Origin: JAWWPG01 sp033850885
GTDB taxonomy: Bacteria; Actinomycetota; Actinomycetes; Propionibacteriales; Nocardioidaceae
Reading direction: 5' to 3'
Length of the DNA stretch: 12,058 nt
NCBI GenBank assembly: GCA_033850885.1
Contig: JAWWPG010000068.1
Location: forward strand, 1-12,058
Within the stretch, counting starts at the first letter, position 1, and the number at the start of each line of letters is the position of its first letter. The notes beneath the pieces are model-generated. The model was given only the letters and a program-made list of their open reading frames with translations, was not told the DNA's origin and ran no database searches. The position numbers and the translations under genes were made by a program. Positions 1 through 6,250 of this stretch are shown piece by piece.

Positions 1-51
1 CCCCCACTGCGCGGGAAGGGAGGAGGGTCGCGGCGGCTCGGCTGCGGCATT

Positions 52-759
52 GTGTCCTCCGACCTGCTCGCCGCCGCGCTGACGGCGGTCGTCGGCGCGG
101 TCGCGGGTTTGCTCGCGCCGCGAGTGATCGGGTGGCTGCGCGAGCCGGAGCTGGAGGCGCCCGGGCCGCCGCGGCCGTCGCTGCAGGAGCTCGCCCGGAC
201 GCCGCACCTGATGCCCCGCCTCGCCCTGGTCGGCGCCGCCGCGGGCGCCCTGGTCGGCTGGCGGGTCGGCTGGACGCCCATCCTCGGCGCCTGGGCCTAC
301 CTGACCGCCGTCTGCCTGGTACTCGGCTACGTGGACGCGCGCACCAGGCTGCTCCCCACCCAGCTGATCGCGCCGTCGTACGCCGTCGTGGCGGCCCTCG
401 TGGTGGCCGCGGCGCTAGCCGACGAGAGCGTCGACGGCCTGCGGGGCGCCGTGCTGGGGTGGCTCGTGATGGGCGGCTTCTACTTCGTGATGTGGCGGGT
501 CGGACCCCCTGGTCTCGGGTATGGCGATGTGCGGCTCTCGGGGCTGCTGGCGCTGTGCCTGGGCTACCTGGGTTGGGGTCCGCTCCTCACCGGTCTGTAC
601 TCGGGCTTCCTGCTGGGCGGGGCCACCAGCGCGGCCCTGATCGTGGCCCGCCGGGTCACCTTGAAGACGTCGATCCCGTTCGGGCCGTTCATGATGCTCG
701 GTGCGCTGGTGGGGCTGGTGTGGGGCGGGGCGCTCGGCAGCTGGTACACGTCTCGCTGA
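52..759 (+). CDS. Type IV prepilin peptidase (A24 family), lacking the cysteine-bearing methylase domain
   Basis: A polytopic inner-membrane aspartic peptidase of 235 residues that would cleave the leader of type IV pilin, Tad/Flp pilin or competence pseudopilin precursors. Both A24 signatures are visible: Asp95 in YVDARTRLLP and Asp159 in GLGYGDVRL (the GxGD motif), the two catalytic aspartates, each beside a membrane segment. Most of the rest is hydrophobic Ala/Leu/Gly/Val-rich helix. The N-terminal part has no CxxC pairs, so this is the short form without the usual zinc-binding methyltransferase half. I used GTG at 52; a purine-rich AGGAGGG lies at 21-27, which is rather far upstream, and the frame is open to base 1, so the true start could lie outside the window. 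It precedes aroC by 34 bases in the same direction and may be co-transcribed with it. No pilin gene is visible here, so the substrate is unknown. Confidence 0.88.
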   Translation: MSSDLLAAALTAVVGAVAGLLAPRVIGWLREPELEAPGPPRPSLQELARTPHLMPRLALVGAAAGALVGWRVGWTPILGAWAYLTAVCLVLGYVDARTRLLPTQLIAPSYAVVAALVVAAALADESVDGLRGAVLGWLVMGGFYFVMWRVGPPGLGYGDVRLSGLLALCLGYLGWGPLLTGLYSGFLLGGATSAALIVARRVTLKTSIPFGPFMMLGALVGLVWGGALGSWYTSR

Positions 760-793
760 CCTGGCCTGCCCGGCTGCGTGAAAGACTCTCCGC

Positions 794-1972
794 ATGCTGA
801 GGTGGCTGACGGCGGGCGAGTCCCACGGGCCCGCCCTCGTCGGGATCATCGAAGGCGTGCCCGCTGGCGTGGCCATCACCAGCCAGGACATCGCGGCGGT
901 GCTCGCGCGCCGGCGGCTGGGGTACGGACGCGGCGCCCGGATGAGCTTCGAGGCCGACGAGGTCACCGTCCTCGGCGGGGTGCGGCACGGTACGACGATC
1001 GGCGGCCCGGTAGCGGTGATGATCGCGAACAGCGAGTGGCCGAAATGGGAGCAGGTGATGTCGGCCGACCCGGTCGACGCCGACACCCTCGAGGGCCTGG
1101 CCCGGAACGCGCCGCTGACCCGGCCCCGGCCGGGCCACGCCGACCTGGTCGGGATGCAGAAGTACGGTTTCGACGAGGCGCGACCGGTGCTCGAGCGGGC
1201 GAGCGCCCGCGAGACCGCTGCCCGGGTCGCGCTCGGGGCCGTCGCCGCCGCTTTCTGCGGGCAGGCGATGGACGTGCGGCTGGTCTCGCACGTCGTGGCG
1301 ATCGGCAAAGCCGAGGCACCGGGTGAGCCGCTGCCCACGCCGGACGACGTGTCCGCCCTGGACGCCGACCCGGTGCGCTGCCTGGACCGTGACGCGAGCG
1401 CCGCGATGGTCGCCGCGATCGACGAGGCCCACCGGGCCGCGGACACCCTGGGCGGTGTCGTCGAGGTGGTGGCCTACGGGTTGCCCCCCGGCCTCGGCTC
1501 CTACACCCACTGGGACCGGCGACTCGACTCGCGGCTCGCGGGGGCGCTGATGGGGATCCAGGCCATCAAGGGCGTCGAGCTCGGGGACGGGTTCGCGGTG
1601 GCTCGCGGTCCGGGCTCGGCGGCACACGACGAGATCGAGGCCGGCCCCGCTGGGCTTCGACGTACCTCCGGGCACTCAGGGGGAACCGAGGGCGGTATGT
1701 CGACCGGTGAGCCGCTTCGGGTGCGCGCGGCGATGAAGCCGATCTCGACGGTGCCGCGCGCTCTGCGGACCGTCGACGTCTCCACGGGGGAGGCGGCGGT
1801 GGCCCACCACCAGCGCTCCGACGTGTGCGCGGTGCCGGCGGCCGCCGTCGTGGCCGAGGCGATGGTGGCTCTGGTCCTCGCGGAGGCGGCCCTGGAGAAG
1901 TTCGGCGGCGACTCGGTGACCGAGACCCGGCGCAACCGCGACGGCTACCTCGCCGCGCTGCGGATCCGATGA
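794..1972 (+). CDS. aroC: Chorismate synthase
   Basis: Catalyses the last shikimate-pathway step: trans-elimination of phosphate from 5-enolpyruvylshikimate 3-phosphate to give chorismate, using reduced FMN, in the cytoplasm. At 392 residues it has the normal bacterial length. All three family signatures are present: GESHGPALVGIIEG from residue 8, ERASARETAARVALGAV in the middle, and RSDVCAVPAAAVVAEAMVA near the end. The FMN/substrate loop reads RRTSGHSGGTEGGMSTGE (His294), where mycobacterial enzymes have NRAGG in place of GHSGG. ATG at 794 starts the protein directly at the conserved MLRWLTAGESHG N-terminus. No strong ribosome binding site is visible before it. Its TGA overlaps the aroK start (ATGA, 1969-1972), which suggests translational coupling. 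Identification is secure. Confidence 0.98.
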   Translation: MLRWLTAGESHGPALVGIIEGVPAGVAITSQDIAAVLARRRLGYGRGARMSFEADEVTVLGGVRHGTTIGGPVAVMIANSEWPKWEQVMSADPVDADTLEGLARNAPLTRPRPGHADLVGMQKYGFDEARPVLERASARETAARVALGAVAAAFCGQAMDVRLVSHVVAIGKAEAPGEPLPTPDDVSALDADPVRCLDRDASAAMVAAIDEAHRAADTLGGVVEVVAYGLPPGLGSYTHWDRRLDSRLAGALMGIQAIKGVELGDGFAVARGPGSAAHDEIEAGPAGLRRTSGHSGGTEGGMSTGEPLRVRAAMKPISTVPRALRTVDVSTGEAAVAHHQRSDVCAVPAAAVVAEAMVALVLAEAALEKFGGDSVTETRRNRDGYLAALRIR

Positions 1973-2475
1973 CCGAGGGACCTCGGGTGGTCCTGGTCGG
2001 ACCGCCCGGCGCGGGTAAGACGAGCGTCGGCCAGGAGCTGGCCCGGCGTTGGGACCTGCCGCTGCACGACACCGACCAGATGATCGAGGCCGAGCAGCAG
2101 ACAACGGTCTCCGACATCTTCGTCGACCAGGGGGAGGCGGTCTTCCGCCGCCTCGAGGAGGCCGCGGTGGCGAAGGCTCTTGCCGCGCCGGCCGGCGTGG
2201 CGGCGCTCGGCGGCGGGGCGGTGCTCTCCGAAGCGACCCGCAAGCGGCTCGCGGGCCTGCCGGTCGCGTTCCTCGACGTCGGGCTCGCGGCGTCGGCGGG
2301 CCGGATCGGGCTCGGCGTCACCCGTCCGCTCCTGCTCGGCAACGTCCGGGCCCAGCTGAAGGCGCTGCTGGACGCCCGCCGCCCGTTCTACACCGAGGTT
2401 GCCGGCGTGGTGGTCGCTACCGACGACCGCAGCGTCGACGCCGTGGCGGACGAGATCGAGAGGTGGCTGTCGTGA
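1969..2475 (+). CDS. aroK: Shikimate kinase
   Basis: Phosphorylates the 3-hydroxyl of shikimate with ATP, in the cytoplasm. The protein is 168 residues, typical for the family. Walker A is GPPGAGKTS (residues 11-19, Lys17). Shikimate-binding Asp36 lies in LHDTDQMIE and Arg60 in GEAVFRRLE; both match Asp34 and Arg58 of the M. tuberculosis enzyme shifted by two. A LGGGAV motif and the mobile lid GVTRPLL with its Arg follow, then RRPFYTEVA. The frame is open well upstream inside aroC, but the ATG at 1969 gives the correct family N-terminus and an ATGA overlap with the aroC stop. Its TGA in turn overlaps the aroB GTG (GTGA, 2472-2475). Expression is probably coupled to aroC and aroB. Confidence 0.97.
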   Translation: MTEGPRVVLVGPPGAGKTSVGQELARRWDLPLHDTDQMIEAEQQTTVSDIFVDQGEAVFRRLEEAAVAKALAAPAGVAALGGGAVLSEATRKRLAGLPVAFLDVGLAASAGRIGLGVTRPLLLGNVRAQLKALLDARRPFYTEVAGVVVATDDRSVDAVADEIERWLS

Positions 2476-3572
2476 ACGACGCCGGCACGACCCGGATCCG
2501 GGTGGCGGGGGAGTCGCCGTACGACGTCGTCATCGGCAACGACGTCCTGGGCGAGGTGGCCTCGATGCTCGGGCCGGGGGTACGGCGGGTCGCGGTCGTC
2601 CATCCGCGGGCCCTGGCCGCGGCCGTGGAGACGATCGGCCGGAGCCTGGAGTCGGCAGGCTACGACGCCACCGCGATCGAGGTGCCGGATGGCGAGGCCG
2701 CCAAGACCTCCGACGTGGCAGCCGCCTGCTGGGCTGCCCTCGGCAAGGCCGGGTTCACCCGCTCGGACGCCGTGGTGGGTGTGGGTGGCGGTGCGACGAC
2801 CGACCTCGCCGGCTTCGTCGCCGCCACGTTCCTGCGCGGGATCGGGGTGGTCCACGTGCCGACATCGCTGCTCGCCATGGTGGACGCGGCGGTCGGCGGC
2901 AAGACGGGCATCAACACCGTCGAGGGCAAGAACCTCGTCGGCAGCTTCCACGAGCCCGCGGGTGTGGTGTGCGACCTCGGCTGGCTCGCGTCGCTGCCGC
3001 GGGCCGACCTGGTGAGCGGGCTGGCCGAGGTCGTCAAGTGCGGGTTCATCGCCGACCCGGTGATCCTCGACCTGGTATCCGAGCACCCGCGTGAGGCGGC
3101 GAACCCGGCCTCGCCGGTGCTGCGTGAGCTCGTCGAGCGGGCCGTCTCGGTCAAGGCGAGGGTGGTGGAGAAGGATCTTCGCGAGGCGACGTCGGTGGGC
3201 TCGGCCGTCGGGCGGGAGGCGCTCAACTACGGCCACACGCTGGGGCACGCCATCGAGCGGGTCGAGGTATACAGGATCCGGCACGGGGAGGCGGTCTCGG
3301 TCGGCATGATGTTCGCCGCCGAGCTTGCCCGCTTGAGCGGTCATCTCGACGCCACGACCGCCGACCTGCATCGAGAGGTGTTGACCCTGGTCGGGCTGCC
3401 AACGTCGTACCAGCCGGAGCGCTGGGAGCAGCTGTACGACGCCATGCGGATCGACAAGAAGGCGCGCGGCGACCGGCTCCGGTTCGTCGTGCTGGAGGGC
3501 GTCGGCAGCCCCGCGATCCTGGAGGGTCCCGACGACGAGCTGCTGGTGGCGGCGTACCTCGCCATCTCCTAG
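2472..3572 (+). CDS. aroB: 3-dehydroquinate synthase
   Basis: Converts DAHP to 3-dehydroquinate, the second shikimate step, using NAD+ and a divalent metal. The protein is 366 residues from GTG 2472. Family motifs occur in order: PDGEAAKT, the dinucleotide-binding GGGATTDLAGF, a VPTSLLAMVDAAVGGKTGIN stretch, and GLAEVVKCGFIAD. The predicted zinc ligands are Glu186 (GLAEVVK), His255 (YGHTLGH) and His271 (RHGEAVS); the 16-residue gap between the two histidines equals that of the structurally characterised fungal enzyme. The frame is open upstream to 2049 but that part overlaps aroK and has no family similarity. GTG 2472 overlaps the aroK stop and has an AGAGG box at 2459-2463; an in-frame GTG at 2463 is less likely. 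Confidence 0.97.
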   Translation: MNDAGTTRIRVAGESPYDVVIGNDVLGEVASMLGPGVRRVAVVHPRALAAAVETIGRSLESAGYDATAIEVPDGEAAKTSDVAAACWAALGKAGFTRSDAVVGVGGGATTDLAGFVAATFLRGIGVVHVPTSLLAMVDAAVGGKTGINTVEGKNLVGSFHEPAGVVCDLGWLASLPRADLVSGLAEVVKCGFIADPVILDLVSEHPREAANPASPVLRELVERAVSVKARVVEKDLREATSVGSAVGREALNYGHTLGHAIERVEVYRIRHGEAVSVGMMFAAELARLSGHLDATTADLHREVLTLVGLPTSYQPERWEQLYDAMRIDKKARGDRLRFVVLEGVGSPAILEGPDDELLVAAYLAIS

Positions 3573-3589
3573 CGGCAGTCGCGGCAGGC

Positions 3590-3595
3590 TATGGT
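3590..3595 (+). promoter_or_regulatory. Candidate leaderless promoter (-10 box) of aroQ
   Basis: TATGGT fits the actinobacterial -10 consensus TANNNT. Exactly six bases (TCTGGC) separate it from the GTG of aroQ at 3602, so transcription would begin at or next to the start codon. There is no ribosome binding site in the 29-base gap after aroB, which fits a leaderless mRNA. No clear -35 is visible. The same geometry occurs at 4950-4961 on the other strand. Confidence 0.55.
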
Positions 3596-3601
3596 TCTGG
3601 C

Positions 3602-4042
3602 GTGCGCGTATGGGTGTTGAACGGCCCCAACCTCGGTCGGCTGGGCGCCCGCGAGCCCGAGATCTACGGCTCGACGTCGTACGACGACCTGGTCGGGCTG
3701 TGCACCGAGTGGGGGGAGTCGCTCGGGCTGAGCGTCGAGGTCAGGCAGACCGACGACGAGGCTGAGCTCATCGGCTGGCTGCACACCGCCGCCGACGAAC
3801 AGGTGCCCGTGGTGCTCAACCCCGCGGCGTTCACCCACTACTCGTACGCCGTGCGGGACGCGTGTACGCAGCTTCGGGCGCCGCTGGTCGAGGTGCATCT
3901 CACGAACCCGGCGAGCCGTGAGGAGTTCCGCCACACGAGTGTCGTGGCGGGTGTCGCCACCGGCACGATCGCCGGCTTCGGGCCGGACTCCTACCGGTTG
4001 GCGCTCAACGCGCTCGCCGGGATGGGTGACTCAACCGGATGA
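3602..4042 (+). CDS. aroQ: Type II 3-dehydroquinate dehydratase
   Basis: Dehydrates 3-dehydroquinate to 3-dehydroshikimate by the type II (anti-elimination, enolate) mechanism; family members are dodecamers in the cytoplasm. The protein is 146 residues. The N-terminal GPNLGRLGAREPEIYG is diagnostic. Every active-site residue known from the M. tuberculosis enzyme is present with an offset of two: Arg17, Tyr22 (catalytic base), Asn73, His79, Glu97, His99, Arg106 and Arg110. The start is GTG 3602, which begins at the family N-terminus; an ATG at 3591 is out of frame. No Shine-Dalgarno sequence precedes it, and a -10-like TATGGT sits six bases upstream, so leaderless translation is likely. It follows aroB by 29 bases and converges with the next gene, leaving 19 bases between the stops. 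Confidence 0.97.
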   Translation: MRVWVLNGPNLGRLGAREPEIYGSTSYDDLVGLCTEWGESLGLSVEVRQTDDEAELIGWLHTAADEQVPVVLNPAAFTHYSYAVRDACTQLRAPLVEVHLTNPASREEFRHTSVVAGVATGTIAGFGPDSYRLALNALAGMGDSTG

Positions 4043-4061
4043 GTGGCTGACCGACGGCACG

Positions 4062-4949
4062 TCAGGCCGGGTCGTCGACGTACCCGCGCACGGTCTTGGT
4101 CGCCTCGAGGATCCCGACGTCCATCTTGTCGACGACGAGCTGGACCGCCTCCACCTCGCTGCCTCTGCCCATGAAGACCCTGACCTGCTCCTCGACGTCG
4201 GACGGCAGCGAGACGACGACGACCGACCCGAAGGCGGCGGACGTCTCCCGGCGCGGGCCGGTGTCGAAGAGCGAGCTTGACAGCGACGAGGAGAGCGACG
4301 ACATCAGCGACGTCGGCTGGTACGGCATGACCAGGCTCGTGTTGAGCGACGTCGACGAGATCGCCGTGCTGCCCTGGTACGGCGCCTGCGTCGGCTCGGT
4401 CCGAGCCGTCTCGCGCGCGTCCCTGTCGATGACGGCCTGGTTGCGTCGAGCGGTCTGCTGCTCGGTTCTGGTGGCGTACGCCGGCTGGGTCGGCGTCCTC
4501 CCGGGGCGCCGGCCGCGGGAGGACGGGGGAGGGGCCATTGGCGGCGGTTCGGTCGTCGCGTTACCCGGCTGGTACGTCGGAGCGTTGCCCGGTCGGTAGG
4601 TAGCGGAGTCACCCGGCTTGTATGTCGGAGAGTCGCCAGGCTGGTACGTCGCGGAGTCGCCAGGCTGGTACGTCGGGGAGTCACCCGGCCTGAAGGTCGG
4701 AGAGTCGCCGGGCTTGTAGGTGGCCGAGTCGCCAGGCCGGTAGGTGGCCGAGTCGCCAGGCCGGTACGTGGCCGAGTCACCGGGCCGATAGACGGCAGCG
4801 TTTCCGGGGGCCGCAGGTACGCCGGTCGGGGAGGTCCTGACCCGTGCCCGTCTCACCTTCGGCTTGTTCCGGTTGAAGTTGCGGTTCGCCTTCGCGATCG
4901 TCTGCCCCACGATCACGATCAGGACGATGAAGAGCACCGCACCGAACAC
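4062..4949 (-). CDS. Membrane-anchored octapeptide-repeat protein with an L7/L12-like C-terminal motif
   Basis: A 295-residue protein of unknown function. In order: a single N-terminal membrane helix (about residues 3-19, VLFIVLIVIVG); a basic stretch (20-38, NRNFNRNKPKVRRARVR) that predicts the rest is cytoplasmic; ten tandem octapeptides of the type ATYRPGDS (52-131); a Pro/Arg linker; a Ser-rich segment SSLSSSLSSSL (about 220-231); and a small C-terminal unit where EVEAVQLVVDKMDVGILEAT resembles the helix-loop-helix of ribosomal L7/L12 C-terminal domains (IEAIKLyRe.tGlGLkEAK). The GTG start at 4949 has a TAGGAT box six bases upstream, so it may be leaderless. It lies antisense between aroQ and efp, the position where M. 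tuberculosis has an opposite-strand membrane protein (Rv2536); whether they are homologous is untested. No catalytic motif is visible. Confidence 0.85.
   Translation of the reverse strand: MFGAVLFIVLIVIVGQTIAKANRNFNRNKPKVRRARVRTSPTGVPAAPGNAAVYRPGDSATYRPGDSATYRPGDSATYKPGDSPTFRPGDSPTYQPGDSATYQPGDSPTYKPGDSATYRPGNAPTYQPGNATTEPPPMAPPPSSRGRRPGRTPTQPAYATRTEQQTARRNQAVIDRDARETARTEPTQAPYQGSTAISSTSLNTSLVMPYQPTSLMSSLSSSLSSSLFDTGPRRETSAAFGSVVVVSLPSDVEEQVRVFMGRGSEVEAVQLVVDKMDVGILEATKTVRGYVDDPA
4557..4796 (-). repeat. Ten in-frame 24-bp repeats encoding [AP]-[TV]-[YF]-[RKQ]-P-G-[DN]-[SA]
   Basis: Ten consecutive 8-residue units within the 4062-4949 gene, read on the minus strand: AVYRPGDS, ATYRPGDS twice, ATYKPGDS, PTFRPGDS, PTYQPGDS, ATYQPGDS, PTYKPGDS, ATYRPGNA, PTYQPGNA. 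Pro-Gly and the aromatic residue are invariant apart from one Tyr-to-Phe change. Codons vary among units more than residues do, for example TAC/TAT/TTC and AGG/CGG/CAG/AAG variants, so the repeat is not freshly copied and the peptide seems to be what is kept. Confidence 0.95.
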
Positions 4950-4955
4950 ACGGCG

Positions 4956-4961
4956 ATCCTA
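4956..4961 (-). promoter_or_regulatory. Candidate leaderless promoter (-10 box) of the octapeptide-repeat gene
   Basis: On the minus strand this reads TAGGAT, then six bases (CGCCGT), then the GTG start at 4949. It matches TANNNT at the distance at which transcription starts on the initiation codon. There is no Shine-Dalgarno sequence in those bases. No convincing -35 is seen. Confidence 0.55.
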
Positions 4962-4978
4962 CGCTGAGCGCGACTGGC

Positions 4979-4984
4979 TAGACT
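4979..4984 (+). promoter_or_regulatory. Candidate -10 box for efp-nusB
   Basis: TAGACT fits TANNNT and lies 68 bases before the efp ATG, in the 103-base gap between the divergent repeat-protein gene and efp. A start near 4991 would give an untranslated leader of about 60 bases. The box sits where the -35 of the divergent promoter would lie, so the two promoters may compete. A second TANNNT, TACGCT at 4960-4965, is an alternative. Confidence 0.4.
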
Positions 4985-5052
4985 GGGACGTCGGCCCGGT
5001 GCCGGCTGATCGCTCGAGACCCCACTCCCGCAGGAAGCGAACACGTACCCGC

Positions 5053-5616
5053 ATGGCAACGACCAACGACCTCAAGAACGGCATGGTGCTCAACCTCGAC
5101 GGCCAGCTCTGGTCCGTCGTCTGGTTCCAGCACCACAAACCCGGCAAGGGCGGTGCCGTCGTACGCACGAAGCTCAAGAACGTGCTGTCCGGCAAGGTGG
5201 TCGACAAGACTTTCAACTCCGACGTGAAGGTCGACACGGCCAACGTGGACAAACGCGGGATGACGTACCTCTACAACGACGGCTCGGCGTACGTCTTCAT
5301 GGACACCGAGAACTACGAGCAGCTCAGCGTCAACCCGGAGACGGTCGGGGACGCGGCGAGCTTCATGCTGGAGAACCAGGATGTGACGGTGGCCGTCCAC
5401 GAGGGGCTGCCGCTGTACATCGAGCTGCCGGCCTCGGTCGAGCTGACCATCGAGTACACCGAGCCGGGCCTGCAGGGCGACCGGTCCACCGGCGGCACCA
5501 AGCCGGCCAAGCTCGAGACCGGCTACGAGATCTCCGTCCCGCTCTTCATCGTCACCGGCGAGAAGGTCAAGGTCGACACACGCGACGGCAGCTACCTGGG
5601 CCGTGTCTCGAGCTGA
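5053..5616 (+). CDS. efp: Translation elongation factor P
   Basis: Binds the ribosome between the P and E sites and relieves stalling at polyproline stretches. The length of 187 residues equals that of other actinobacterial EF-P proteins. Start ATG 5053 gives the typical MATTNDLKNGMVLNLDGQLW; the frame is open upstream to 4864, but that part is the divergent gene's antisense. Domain I carries the tip loop HHKPGKGGA with Lys32 at the apex. The family signature EPGLQGDRSTGGTKPAKLET and the C-terminal VPLFIVTGEKVKVDTRDGSY are intact. The residue after Lys-Gly is Gly34, whereas mycobacterial and Streptomyces proteins have Pro (PGKGP). No modification-enzyme gene (epmA, ymfI or earP type) is in the window. 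Proline-rich proteins in this window, notably the HNH lipoprotein, are possible clients. It precedes nusB by 13 bases. Confidence 0.98.
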   Translation: MATTNDLKNGMVLNLDGQLWSVVWFQHHKPGKGGAVVRTKLKNVLSGKVVDKTFNSDVKVDTANVDKRGMTYLYNDGSAYVFMDTENYEQLSVNPETVGDAASFMLENQDVTVAVHEGLPLYIELPASVELTIEYTEPGLQGDRSTGGTKPAKLETGYEISVPLFIVTGEKVKVDTRDGSYLGRVSS

Positions 5617-5629
5617 CCGGGGCGCCTCG

Positions 5630-6031
5630 ATGGGCGCCCGCACCAAGGCGCGCAAGCGGGCCCTCGACATCGTCTTCGAGTCCGAGCTGCGCGGGCTCGC
5701 GCCGGGGCAGACGCTCGGCGACCGGCAGGCCGCCGCCGACCCGCCGCTGAACCCCTACACGGTGACGCTCGTCGAAGGCGTGGTCGCCAACCGGGAGGCC
5801 ATCGACGCGCTCATCTCGACGTACTCGACCGACTGGTCGCTGGAGCGGATGCCCGCAGTCGACCGCACGGTGCTTCGGCTCGGGGTGTTCGAGCTGCTGT
5901 ACGTCGACGAGGTGCCGGCCGCCGTCGCGATCGACGAGGCGGTCTCACTCGTGAAGAACCTCTCGACGGACGAGTCGCCGGCGTTCGTCAACGGCGTGCT
6001 GGCCAGGATCGCCGAGACGACACTCAGCTGA
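5630..6031 (+). CDS. nusB: Transcription antitermination factor NusB
   Basis: An all-helical protein that, with NusE (S10), binds boxA RNA and supports antitermination on rRNA operons. The protein is 133 residues. Conserved stretches are ARKRALDIVFESELRG (the N-terminal RNA-binding helix with basic residues), NPYTVTLVEGVV, the core LERMPAVDRTVLRLGVFELL, VPAAVAIDEAVSLVKNLS, and SPAFVNGVLARI. ATG 5630 is preferred: it gives the family N-terminus and falls 13 bases after the efp stop. An in-frame GTG at 5603 would overlap efp by 14 bases. No strong ribosome binding site is visible, so translation may depend on efp. Its last 8 bases overlap the end of the convergent 6024-6236 gene. Confidence 0.96.
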   Translation: MGARTKARKRALDIVFESELRGLAPGQTLGDRQAAADPPLNPYTVTLVEGVVANREAIDALISTYSTDWSLERMPAVDRTVLRLGVFELLYVDEVPAAVAIDEAVSLVKNLSTDESPAFVNGVLARIAETTLS

Positions 6032-6236
6032 CGTGGTTCGCCTTGATCTCGGCGTGCAGCGCCTCAGGCGCCAGCCCGGCCAGGTCGTCGCCCAGCTCCA
6101 CCTCGATGACGCGCTGTCCGGCCCGCTCGAGGATTCCGAAGCGGTCGGGGGCGCCATCACCGGATGCTGCTCCTTCCACCACGAGCGTGCCCAGGACGTC
6201 ACCCTGCTCGCTCAGCACCACCTGCACCTTCGGCAT
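6024..6236 (-). CDS. Small protein of unknown function, last gene of the minus-strand cluster
   Basis: A 70-residue acidic protein, not recognised. It starts MPKVQVVLSEQGDVLGTLVV, which looks like two beta strands around an EQGD turn, has a middle segment rich in Gly/Asp, then GQRVIEVELGDDL followed by a predicted helix (APEALHAEIKANH). There is no signal peptide, membrane segment or cysteine. The frame is open upstream to 6491, but the start is fixed by a very good ribosome binding site: TAAGGAGAG ending seven bases before ATG 6236. The first three bases of that site are also the stop codon of the preceding gene, so this gene is very likely real and translated with it. It overlaps the end of nusB by 8 bases. 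Confidence 0.78.
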   Translation of the reverse strand: MPKVQVVLSEQGDVLGTLVVEGAASGDGAPDRFGILERAGQRVIEVELGDDLAGLAPEALHAEIKANHVS

Positions 6237-6243
6237 CGCGTCT

Positions 6244-6250
6244 CTCCTTA
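6244..6250 (-). promoter_or_regulatory. Stop codon fused to ribosome binding site (TAAGGAG)
   Basis: On the minus strand the TAA stop of the 82-aa gene is the first three bases of TAAGGAG, the ribosome binding site of the 70-aa gene, with seven bases to its ATG. It fixes both the upstream stop and the downstream start and suggests termination-reinitiation coupling. Confidence 0.8.

Noticed and set aside
415..1675. Long minus-strand frames opposite the prepilin peptidase and aroC
   Set aside because: High-GC antisense shadows; the + strand genes have full family signatures.
2388..3371. Minus-strand 327-codon frame opposite aroB
   Set aside because: Shadow of aroB; Arg/His/Pro-rich with no recognisable domain.
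4557..4796. CRISPR-like array of 24-bp repeats
   Set aside because: The repeats are contiguous, in frame and vary at codon level; there are no spacers.
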